Positions 1 through 5,270 of a stretch of 5,517 bases of DNA are shown here, one piece after another. Below the pieces are notes generated by a model that was not told the DNA's origin, did no database searches, and saw only the letters and a program-made list of their open reading frames with translations. Position 1 is the stretch's first letter; every line of letters begins with the position of its first letter. The DNA comes from RGIG7450 sp045648785 (GTDB lineage Bacteria > Bacillota > Clostridia > RUG12999). A program made the translations under genes and the position numbers. The stretch lies in contig JAZROP010000017.1 in the NCBI GenBank assembly GCA_045648785.1, positions 1-5,517 on the forward strand. Reading direction: 5' to 3'.

Positions 1-633
1 GCAGGAAAATATACTGTTATTGCAGGCTATGGTTGGTGTGGAAAAGGCTGTGCAATGCGTGCAAAAGCCCTCGGTGCAAAAGTAATTGTTTGCGAAATCG
101 ACCCTATCAAAGCAATCGAAGCTATAATGGACGGGTTTGAAGTTATGACAATGGACAAAGCAGCAGAAATCGGTGACATTTTCGTTACCGTTACAGGCTG
201 CGAAAATGTTATAACCGAAAACCATTTTAAATCAATGAAAAACGGTGTTATACTTGCAAACGCAGGACATTTTGATGTTGAAATTAATCTTCGTCAGCTT
301 GCCGGACTTGCAACTGAAAAGAAAATTTCCAGAGAAAATATTACAACCTATATTATGGCAGACGGCAGAAGAATCAATGTGCTCGCTGAAGGCAGACTTG
401 TAAACCTCGCCGCCGGTGACGGTCACCCTGCCGAAATTATGGATATGAGTTTTGCCGTTCAGGCACTTTCAGCACACTATCTGCTTGAAAACTCAGGTAG
501 CCTCGAAAACAAGCTTTACAGCGTGCCCGAGTCTATAGATAAAAAAATTGCAGGTATAAAGCTTAAATCCATGGGAATTGAAATTGATTCTCTGACACCT
601 GAGCAAAAAATCTACCTCAACATAAAGGACTGA
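1..633 (+). CDS. ahcY: S-adenosylhomocysteine hydrolase (adenosylhomocysteinase), C-terminal half; 5' end outside window
   Basis: This cytosolic NAD-dependent enzyme splits S-adenosylhomocysteine into adenosine and homocysteine, relieving product inhibition of methyltransferases and feeding the methyl cycle. The reading frame is open from base 1, so the start lies upstream; 210 residues are seen, against about 410 for the short-form family. Visible features, numbered within the fragment, are the NAD-binding glycine motif GYGWCGKG at 9-16, the ribose-binding acidic residue in VCEID (E32), the NAGHFDVEI active-site segment near 80-90, and the AAGDGHPAEIMDMSF block near 137-152 that holds a conserved substrate-side histidine. 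The C-terminus ends LTPEQKIYLNIKD and lacks the KPxHYRY tail of eukaryotic and many bacterial enzymes, matching the archaeal/Thermotoga-like short form. It is the first visible gene of an apparent operon with two methyltransferase genes; the next start is 4 nt beyond its stop. The family assignment is very secure. Confidence 0.96.
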   Translation, partial: AGKYTVIAGYGWCGKGCAMRAKALGAKVIVCEIDPIKAIEAIMDGFEVMTMDKAAEIGDIFVTVTGCENVITENHFKSMKNGVILANAGHFDVEINLRQLAGLATEKKISRENITTYIMADGRRINVLAEGRLVNLAAGDGHPAEIMDMSFAVQALSAHYLLENSGSLENKLYSVPESIDKKIAGIKLKSMGIEIDSLTPEQKIYLNIKD

Positions 634-637
634 TTCT

Positions 638-1306
638 ATGGAACGGATTGACGAGCTGAGTTGTGGGCTCCGTATAATTCAGGATTCGGAAGCCTTTTGT
701 TTTGGAACCGATGCGGTTCTTCTTTCAGAATTTGCAAAGGTCAAAAGCGGTGAATCTGTTGTGGATTTGTGCTCCGGAAACGGAATCATTCCACTAATAT
801 TATCAGCAAAATACAAAACATCGCATATTCTTGGAATTGAAATTCAGAAATCTTCAGCCCAGCTTGCTGAAAAATCTGTAGAACTTAATAATCTTCAAGA
901 TAAAATTACCATAATTTGTGATGACCTGAAAAATGCAAAAAACCATATTAAAAAAACCGTTGATGTAGTCACCTGCAATCCACCCTACACCGAATGGGGT
1001 GGCGGATATGTAAACGAGTCGGACTCCAAAATGATTGCCCGCCACGAAATTTACTGCAAACTACCCGATATCTTTAAAAGTGTCTCGGAAATTTTAAAAT
1101 TTGGTGGCAGATTTTACATGATACATAAATCAGAACGACTTGCTGAAATTATTTTTGAAGCAAAAAAATATAATCTGGAGCCTAAAGAAATTCAATTTCA
1201 GCATGGAGCACTAAACAAAAATTCCAAACTGATGCTTATTAGCTTTTTAAAAGGCGGAGGAGCGCAAATGACAGTATATCCTCCTATTATTGACACGAAA
1301 GGATGA
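638..1306 (+). CDS. trmN6: tRNA1(Val) (adenine(37)-N6)-methyltransferase, TrmN6/YabB-like
   Basis: Predicted class I SAM-dependent methyltransferase of the TrmN6 (YfiC/YabB) family, which N6-methylates adenine 37 of tRNA1(Val). Sequence support: the family N-terminal signature ERIDELSCGLRIIQD at 2-16 followed by FCFGTDAVLL at 20-29; SAM-binding motif I DLCSGNG at 43-49; the acidic strand-2 residue in GIEIQ (E68); and the N6-adenine catalytic motif NPPY at 114-117. The start is the ATG 4 nt after the ahcY stop, with AAAGGA at 624-629 inside the end of ahcY and an 8-nt spacer. The protein has 222 residues, somewhat shorter than the roughly 240-250 usual in Firmicutes; the C-terminus stops soon after the YPPIID segment. 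The stop TGA (1304-1306) lies just ahead of the rsmI start. In Bacillus the relatives yabB and yabC (rsmI) flank a GIY-YIG gene, which is absent here. Family is secure; the exact tRNA target is inferred from homologs. Confidence 0.9.
   Translation: MERIDELSCGLRIIQDSEAFCFGTDAVLLSEFAKVKSGESVVDLCSGNGIIPLILSAKYKTSHILGIEIQKSSAQLAEKSVELNNLQDKITIICDDLKNAKNHIKKTVDVVTCNPPYTEWGGGYVNESDSKMIARHEIYCKLPDIFKSVSEILKFGGRFYMIHKSERLAEIIFEAKKYNLEPKEIQFQHGALNKNSKLMLISFLKGGGAQMTVYPPIIDTKG
1298..1303 (+). promoter_or_regulatory. Shine-Dalgarno site that sets the rsmI start
   Basis: AAAGGA ends 8 nt before the ATG at 1312, an ideal spacing. The in-frame ATG at 1303 lies on the last base of this same site and has no purine-rich site of its own upstream. 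This favours translation from 1312, just after the trmN6 stop. Confidence 0.7.
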
Positions 1307-1311
1307 GAAAA

Positions 1312-2136
1312 ATGGCTGGAATATTATATCTTTGTCCTACGCCAATAGGCAATCTTGAGGACATCACCCTGCGTGTTATCCGTACACTCTCCGAAGTGGA
1401 TTTAATTGCCGCCGAAGACACAAGGCATACATTAAAATTACTTAATCATCTGGAAATTAAAAAGCCGATGATAAGTTATTTTGAGCATAATAAACTTGAG
1501 CGCGGCGAAGAAATTATTGCAAGGCTTAATGAAGGCTTAAATGTGGCTCTCGTTACAGATGCCGGTATGCCTGCAATTTCAGACCCCGGCGAGGTACTTG
1601 TTGCCCAGTGCATTGAAAGAGGAATTGATGTTGTTCCCCTACCCGGACCTAATGCCGCACTGACTGCACTCATTGCATCAGGTCTTTCTGCAAGCAGATT
1701 TACTTTTCAAGGCTTTCTTACAATGAATAAACGGGCAAGAATAGAGCATCTTGAAATTGCATCAAAGCTACCCGATACTCTTATTTTCTACGAAGCACCG
1801 CACAAACTGAAATCCACTCTTGAAGATATGCTAAAGTATTTCGGCAACAGGAAAATTGCTCTCTGCCGTGAGCTTACAAAAACTTACGAGGAGTTTATCA
1901 GAACAGACATAGAGGGTGCAATTAAGCTCTATGAGGAAAAAGCCCCCAAGGGCGAATATGTTCTTATAATTGAGGGATACACCCCCAACATAACCGAAGA
2001 ATTTGAAGATATTTCTTTGGAAGACCTTTATAAGAAATACATTGACGGCGGTATGGACGAAAAAGAAGCCCTCAAAAAAGCCGCGAAAGATAAAGGCATC
2101 CCTAAAAGAGACGCTTATGCTATACTTAAAACATAA
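1312..2136 (+). CDS. rsmI: 16S rRNA (cytidine(1402)-2'-O)-methyltransferase RsmI
   Basis: Cytosolic enzyme that 2'-O-methylates C1402 in the decoding centre of 16S rRNA, using SAM. It belongs to the tetrapyrrole-methylase (SPOUT-unrelated, class III) fold. Diagnostic motifs, in a 274-residue protein: PTPIGNLEDIT at 9-19, DLIAAEDTRHT at 30-40, VTDAGMPAISDPG at 81-93, PLPGPNAALTAL at about 109-120, FYEAPHKL near 163-170, CRELTK near 189-194, and the C-terminal small domain with EALKKAAKDKGIPKRDAYAIL. This is full length for the family. The start was placed at 1312 because of the well-spaced site at 1298-1303; starting at 1303 would add only MRK and create an ATGA overlap with trmN6. It is last in the ahcY-trmN6-rsmI series, and its stop overlaps the foot of a strong terminator. 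Identity is very secure; the start is uncertain by three codons. Confidence 0.95.
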   Translation: MAGILYLCPTPIGNLEDITLRVIRTLSEVDLIAAEDTRHTLKLLNHLEIKKPMISYFEHNKLERGEEIIARLNEGLNVALVTDAGMPAISDPGEVLVAQCIERGIDVVPLPGPNAALTALIASGLSASRFTFQGFLTMNKRARIEHLEIASKLPDTLIFYEAPHKLKSTLEDMLKYFGNRKIALCRELTKTYEEFIRTDIEGAIKLYEEKAPKGEYVLIIEGYTPNITEEFEDISLEDLYKKYIDGGMDEKEALKKAAKDKGIPKRDAYAILKT

Positions 2137-2164
2137 AAGACGGGAGAATTTCTCCCGTCTTTTT
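2135..2164. terminator. Bidirectional intrinsic terminator between rsmI and dut
   Basis: The arms GACGGGAGA (2139-2147) and TCTCCCGTC (2151-2159) pair perfectly around a 3-nt ATT loop. Flanking AAAA (2135-2138) and TTTT (2160-2163) extend the stem to 13 bp. In either direction the GC-rich stem is followed by a run of T (TTTTT at 2160-2164 on plus; TTTT from 2138 down on minus). It lies exactly between two convergent genes and overlaps both stop codons (2134-2136 plus, 2163-2165 minus), so it should end both operons. Confidence 0.9.
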
Positions 2165-2630
2165 ACTTATTCGTGCTACCGAAACCACCTATGCGGTCTG
2201 CATCAGCTTTGTCATCATCTGCTTTTAAAAACTTTGCAAACACTCCCTGACCAATACGGTCCCCTTTTTTTATAACTGTATCCTCAGGAAAAAAATTATA
2301 AAACGCAAACATAATATGCCCTTCATTGTCGGGATTATTATAATAGTCACTATCAACAACACCAACAGAGTTTGCCATAACAAGCCCTTTTTTACCTGGA
2401 TTGGAAGAACGGTTATAAAGATATAGCACCTCATCTTCTGCCATATAAGCTTTAATTCCCGTTTTAACAAGTGTCGGCTTTTTAGTTTCAGAACTCCACA
2501 TCGAAGGAATGGTTACATCTTCTGCCGCTTCTATATCATAACCTGCACTGTTTTTAGTGGAACGTGCTGGGAGATTAATTTCTTTATCCTCAAATGCTGA
2601 GCAAATTTCAAAACCGCGAGTTTTTTTCAT
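2163..2630 (-). CDS. dut: dUTP diphosphatase (trimeric dUTPase)
   Basis: Hydrolyses dUTP to dUMP and pyrophosphate, keeping uracil out of DNA and supplying dUMP for thymidylate synthesis. All five motifs of the homotrimeric family are present in 155 residues, a normal length: motif 1 SAGYDIEAAEDV (28-39), motif 2 NRSSNPGKKGL (73-83), motif 3 SVGVVDSDYYNN (88-99, with the expected catalytic Asp93 and uracil-pocket Tyr96), motif 4 KKGDRIGQGVF (121-131), and motif 5 RIGGFGST (146-153, with the uracil-stacking Phe150). The ATG at 2630 was chosen because GAGGTGG lies just upstream; a GTG at 2639 would fall inside that site. It is codirectional with the oxidoreductase genes upstream, 55 nt away across a hairpin, and converges on rsmI. 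It has no functional link to its neighbours, so it probably rides on their transcript or has a promoter inside the preceding gene. Confidence 0.95.
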   Translation of the reverse strand: MKKTRGFEICSAFEDKEINLPARSTKNSAGYDIEAAEDVTIPSMWSSETKKPTLVKTGIKAYMAEDEVLYLYNRSSNPGKKGLVMANSVGVVDSDYYNNPDNEGHIMFAFYNFFPEDTVIKKGDRIGQGVFAKFLKADDDKADADRIGGFGSTNK

Positions 2631-2635
2631 AGAAA

Positions 2636-2642
2636 CCACCTC
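2636..2642 (-). promoter_or_regulatory. Shine-Dalgarno site of dut
   Basis: On the minus strand this reads GAGGTGG, with its GAGG core 8 nt before the ATG at 2630. It decides the start over the in-frame GTG at 2639, which lies within the site itself. It sits only a few bases downstream of the hairpin at 2646-2681. Confidence 0.75.
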
Positions 2643-2645
2643 ATT

Positions 2646-2681
2646 AAAATTTTCCCCGCATCAAATGGTGCGGGGAATTTT
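2646..2681 (-). terminator. Hairpin after the gamma-subunit gene: probable weak terminator or attenuator before dut
   Basis: On the minus strand TTCCCCGCA (2677-2669) pairs with TGCGGGGAA (2660-2652) around an 8-nt loop, a 9-bp stem with a GC core. It is followed by AATTTTAATG, so the T run is only four long and is displaced by two A. The outer AAAA (2681-2678) could also pair with TTTT (2649-2646) across a 2-nt bulge. It begins 4 nt after the gamma-gene stop codon, the usual place for a terminator. The imperfect T run suggests incomplete termination, which would let some transcription continue into dut. Confidence 0.6.
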
Positions 2682-2685
2682 AATT

Positions 2686-3219
2686 TTACAGACTTGCGCC
2701 TATCTGCAATGCTTTCAGATTAGATTCTGCCATTGCGGCACGCTTTGCAGGAATAATTTTGCTAAGAACCGCCTCAATGTCCTCCGGTTTATCTTCACCA
2801 AGAACATTAAGAAGTTTACCAACAATTATCATATTAGCAAGTGTCGGGAATCCATTATCACTTGCAAGTTTTGTAGCAGGAACATAATATGTTGTTACAT
2901 CATCGCGCATAACTTTGCGTTCTATAAGTGTGGAATCTGCAATAATTATTCCGCCTTTTTCAACTGAAGATTCAAATTTATCAAGTGACGGGAGGTTCAT
3001 TGCAATTAAAATATTCGGTGTTGTAATGATAGGTGAACCAACTTTTTCATCACTTACAATAACGCTACAACTTGCTGTACCCCCACGCATTTCAGGACCG
3101 TAAGACGGAAGCCAGCTGACCTCTTTTTCTTCAAGCATACCTTTATATGCAAGAAATTTGCCTGCAAAAAGGATGCCCTGTCCGCCAAAGCCGGAAAGTA
3201 TAATATTTTTTGTATTCAT
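2686..3219 (-). CDS. 2-oxoacid:ferredoxin oxidoreductase, gamma subunit
   Basis: Gamma subunit (POR/KOR/VOR gamma domain) of a multi-subunit 2-oxoacid:ferredoxin oxidoreductase; in this family the domain takes part in coenzyme A handling and complex assembly. The 177-residue protein is one domain of normal length. It carries the N-terminal GFGGQG loop at 10-15 (SGFGGQGILFAGKFLA), the invariant WLPSYGPEMRGGTASCSV segment at 36-53, a central segment with PSLDKFESSVEKGGIIIADS, and a helical C-terminus. Its ATG overlaps the beta-subunit stop as TAATG, with AAAGGAGG upstream inside the beta gene, so translation should be coupled and stoichiometric. It is the last subunit gene of the cluster, and a hairpin follows its stop. 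Family is certain; the symbol is left blank because KorC and VorC versions cannot be told apart here. Confidence 0.93.
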   Translation of the reverse strand: MNTKNIILSGFGGQGILFAGKFLAYKGMLEEKEVSWLPSYGPEMRGGTASCSVIVSDEKVGSPIITTPNILIAMNLPSLDKFESSVEKGGIIIADSTLIERKVMRDDVTTYYVPATKLASDNGFPTLANMIIVGKLLNVLGEDKPEDIEAVLSKIIPAKRAAMAESNLKALQIGASL

Positions 3220-3977
3220 TATTTTTCCTCCTTTGCTGCGGATCTGTCTTTATATACACCAAGCGGATAATAAGGAAGCATATTATCATCAACCCATTTT
3301 AATGCCGCCTGAGGAGTCATACCCCAGTTTGTAGGACAGGTGGAAACAACTTCAACAAGTGAGAAGCCTTTACCATCTATCTGATTCTGGAACGCTTTTT
3401 TAATAGCTTTTTTGGCATTTCTTACATTTTTAACACTGTTAACTGTAACACGCTCTAAATATTCAGGTCCCTCAAGCTGGGAAAGCATTTCACAAACTCT
3501 TATTGGAAAACCGCAATGGTTTGTGTCACGACCATAAGGAGATGTCTGTGTTACCTGACCAGGCAAAGATGTAGGAGCCATTTGTCCGCCAGTCATACCA
3601 TAAATAGCATTGTTAACAAAAATAATTGTAATATTTTCATTTCTAGCTGCAGCATGAACTGTTTCAGCCATACCAATTGATGCGAGGTCACCATCGCCCT
3701 GATATGTAAAAACAATATTGTTTTCGGGGTCAGAGCGTTTAACACCTGTTGCAACCGCCGGTGCACGACCGTGAGCCGCTTCAATCATATCACAGTTAAA
3801 ATAATCATAGGCCATAACAGAGCATCCAACCGGTGCAACACCGATTGTTCTGCCTTCAATGCCCAGCTCATCCATTACCTCGGCAACAAGTCTGTGAATA
3901 ATGCCGTGGGTACAACCCGGACAATAGTGCAGAGGAATATCTGCAAGTGCATGAGGTTTTTCAAAAACTACTGCCAT
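3219..3977 (-). CDS. 2-oxoacid:ferredoxin oxidoreductase, beta (thiamine pyrophosphate-binding) subunit
   Basis: Binds thiamine pyrophosphate and a [4Fe-4S] cluster, and with the alpha subunit decarboxylates a 2-oxoacid in the presence of coenzyme A, passing two electrons towards ferredoxin. In the 252-residue protein the TPP/Mg motif runs from GDGD (94-97) to VNNAIYGMTGGQ (121-132). The N-terminal YCPGCTHG (18-25) supplies C19 and C22; C52 in PVGCSV and C214 in STCPTNWG complete the likely four cluster ligands, by analogy with structures of two-subunit archaeal enzymes. The AAHGRAPAVATGVKR block (67-81) is typical of KOR/VOR beta subunits. The ATG overlaps the alpha stop as TAATG, and the GGAGGTG ribosome site lies within the last alpha codons, so the two are translationally coupled. 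Substrate (2-oxoglutarate, 2-oxoisovalerate or another) cannot be read from this subunit. Confidence 0.94.
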   Translation of the reverse strand: MAVVFEKPHALADIPLHYCPGCTHGIIHRLVAEVMDELGIEGRTIGVAPVGCSVMAYDYFNCDMIEAAHGRAPAVATGVKRSDPENNIVFTYQGDGDLASIGMAETVHAAARNENITIIFVNNAIYGMTGGQMAPTSLPGQVTQTSPYGRDTNHCGFPIRVCEMLSQLEGPEYLERVTVNSVKNVRNAKKAIKKAFQNQIDGKGFSLVEVVSTCPTNWGMTPQAALKWVDDNMLPYYPLGVYKDRSAAKEEK

Positions 3978-5038
3978 TATTTCGCACCTCCGTTTGCTTT
4001 TTTGATTGCATCAAATACCTGTTCAGGTGATACTATCATACCACCAACACGATTACATAGTGTAACAGGAACCTTGCACTGTGATGCAAGTCTAACATCT
4101 TCTATCATCTGTCCCATTGAAAGCTCAACGGAAATAATTTCTTTAACATGTTTTGCCGCTTCTTCAAATGGTTTCTGCGGGAAAGGCCAAAGTGTGATAG
4201 GTCTAATCATACCAACTTTGATGCCTTGTTTTCTTGCTTCAATTACAGCATTTTTGGAAACTCGAGCGGCAATACCAAATGCTGCAACGCAGATTTCTGC
4301 ATCATCCATCATAAACTCTTCATACATAACTTCGTCGCGTTTTACAATTTCATAACGCTCAAATCTTTCAAAGTTTGTCTTTTCAAGTTTATCAGGTTGG
4401 AGATAAAGTGAGTTTACAATGTTGTGCTCACGCTCCATTTTTGTGCCGTTTGTTGCCCAAGGTTTTGAAGGATGCGGAGGCTCATTAAAATCAAGAGAAA
4501 CAGGTTCCATCATCTGACCGAGAGTACCGTCAGCGAGAAGCATACAAGGCATACGATATTTATCTGCAACTGCAAAACCTTTAACTGTAAGTTCAGCCAT
4601 TTCCTGAACGGAAGCAGGTGCATAAACAATCAAGTGATAGTCACCATGACCGCTGCCGCGTGTAGCCTGGAAATAGTCAGACTGGCTGGGCTGGATACCA
4701 CCAAGACCGGGGCCGCCACGTTGAACATTTATGATAAGTGCAGGGAGATCGGAGCCTGCGAGATATGAAATACCTTCACTTTTAAGGGAAATTCCGGGGC
4801 TGGAAGAAGATGTCATAACTCTTTTTCCTGTTGCAGCAACACCATAAACCATATTGATAGCCGCAATTTCACTTTCTGCCTGAAGGAATGTACCGCCAAT
4901 TTTAGGCATCTTTTTTGCCATATAAGCCGCAACTTCTGTCTGCGGAGTAATAGGATAACCGAAGTAATGTCTGCAACCTGCAAGGATTGCAGCCTCAGCA
5001 AGCGCTTCGTTACCTTTCATAAGTACTTTATCTGCCAT
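3977..5038 (-). CDS. vorB: 2-oxoacid:ferredoxin oxidoreductase, alpha subunit (VorB-like, 3-methyl-2-oxobutanoate type)
   Basis: Alpha subunit of a coenzyme A-acylating 2-oxoacid:ferredoxin oxidoreductase; it holds the 2-oxoacid-contacting pyrimidine domain and the second TPP-side domain. The N-terminal POR_N domain has GYPITPQTE at 27-35 (Thr31 in the substrate-contacting YPITP motif), QAESEIAAINMVYGVAATG at 53-71, TSSSSPGISLKSEGISYLAG at 76-95, and QRGGPGLGG at 106-114 followed by PSQSDYFQATRG. The C-terminal part, from about 240, is the transketolase C-like domain (AAFGIAARV, GMIRPITLWPFP). At 353 residues it matches the length and style of proteins called VorB in Clostridia and methanogens, hence the symbol; a 2-oxoglutarate (KorA) role is equally possible. 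Its ATG lies 5 nt after the ferredoxin stop, with GAAAGGGG over the final ferredoxin codons as ribosome site. Confidence 0.93.
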   Translation of the reverse strand: MADKVLMKGNEALAEAAILAGCRHYFGYPITPQTEVAAYMAKKMPKIGGTFLQAESEIAAINMVYGVAATGKRVMTSSSSPGISLKSEGISYLAGSDLPALIINVQRGGPGLGGIQPSQSDYFQATRGSGHGDYHLIVYAPASVQEMAELTVKGFAVADKYRMPCMLLADGTLGQMMEPVSLDFNEPPHPSKPWATNGTKMEREHNIVNSLYLQPDKLEKTNFERFERYEIVKRDEVMYEEFMMDDAEICVAAFGIAARVSKNAVIEARKQGIKVGMIRPITLWPFPQKPFEEAAKHVKEIISVELSMGQMIEDVRLASQCKVPVTLCNRVGGMIVSPEQVFDAIKKANGGAK

Positions 5039-5043
5039 TTTAC

Positions 5044-5253
5044 TTAACCCCTTTCCACCGTAATTACACAGTCAGGACACATAATAGCACAAGAAGCACA
5101 GCCGATACAAGCTGCTTCATCAGTAATTTCAGCAGGATTGTGTCCTTTTTTATTTATTTTGTCAGGTGAAAGTCTGAGAAGATTCTTGGGACAAGCATCT
5201 ACACAAAGACCGCATCCTTTACAAAAGTCAGTTTTAAATGTTACTTTTGACAT
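5044..5253 (-). CDS. 2x[4Fe-4S] ferredoxin, delta subunit of the 2-oxoacid:ferredoxin oxidoreductase
   Basis: Small 69-residue iron-sulfur protein with two full cluster motifs: CKGCGLCVDACP (C11, C14, C17, C21) and CIGCASCAIMCP (C49, C52, C55, C59). The linker KGHNPAEITDEAAC is typical of the delta (KorD/VorD) subunit, which relays electrons from the catalytic subunits to free ferredoxin. It is followed 5 nt later by the alpha subunit, giving the order delta-alpha-beta-gamma as in four-subunit KOR operons. AAAAGGAG (5270-5263) directly follows the stop of the upstream gene and is 9 nt before the ATG. An additional cysteine, C62, lies directly after the second motif. It has no signal peptide or membrane segment, so it is cytosolic. 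Confidence 0.92.
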   Translation of the reverse strand: MSKVTFKTDFCKGCGLCVDACPKNLLRLSPDKINKKGHNPAEITDEAACIGCASCAIMCPDCVITVERG

Positions 5254-5270
5254 ATTTAGTCACTCCTTTT

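Noticed and set aside
2003..2275. Plus-strand open frame of 90 codons overlapping rsmI and running into dut
   Set aside because: It is out of frame within rsmI and crosses the strong terminator; its composition (Lys-rich, then Leu/His/Cys-rich) fits a frame-shifted shadow.
2631..2639. GTG at 2639 as an upstream start for dut
   Set aside because: The GTG is part of the GAGGTGG ribosome site for the ATG at 2630, and the extra residues MVS add nothing to the family alignment.
2557..2967. Plus-strand open frame (about 136 codons) spanning the dut-gamma gap
   Set aside because: It is antisense to the start of dut and the end of the gamma subunit, Cys/Phe/Asn-rich with no family signature, and would read through the hairpin at 2646-2681.
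3771..4355. Long plus-strand open frame (about 194 codons)
   Set aside because: It lies antisense across the junction of the alpha and beta subunit genes, has no ribosome site, and its translation is rich in Cys, Ser, Asn and Ile with no recognisable motif. It is a shadow of well-identified minus-strand genes.
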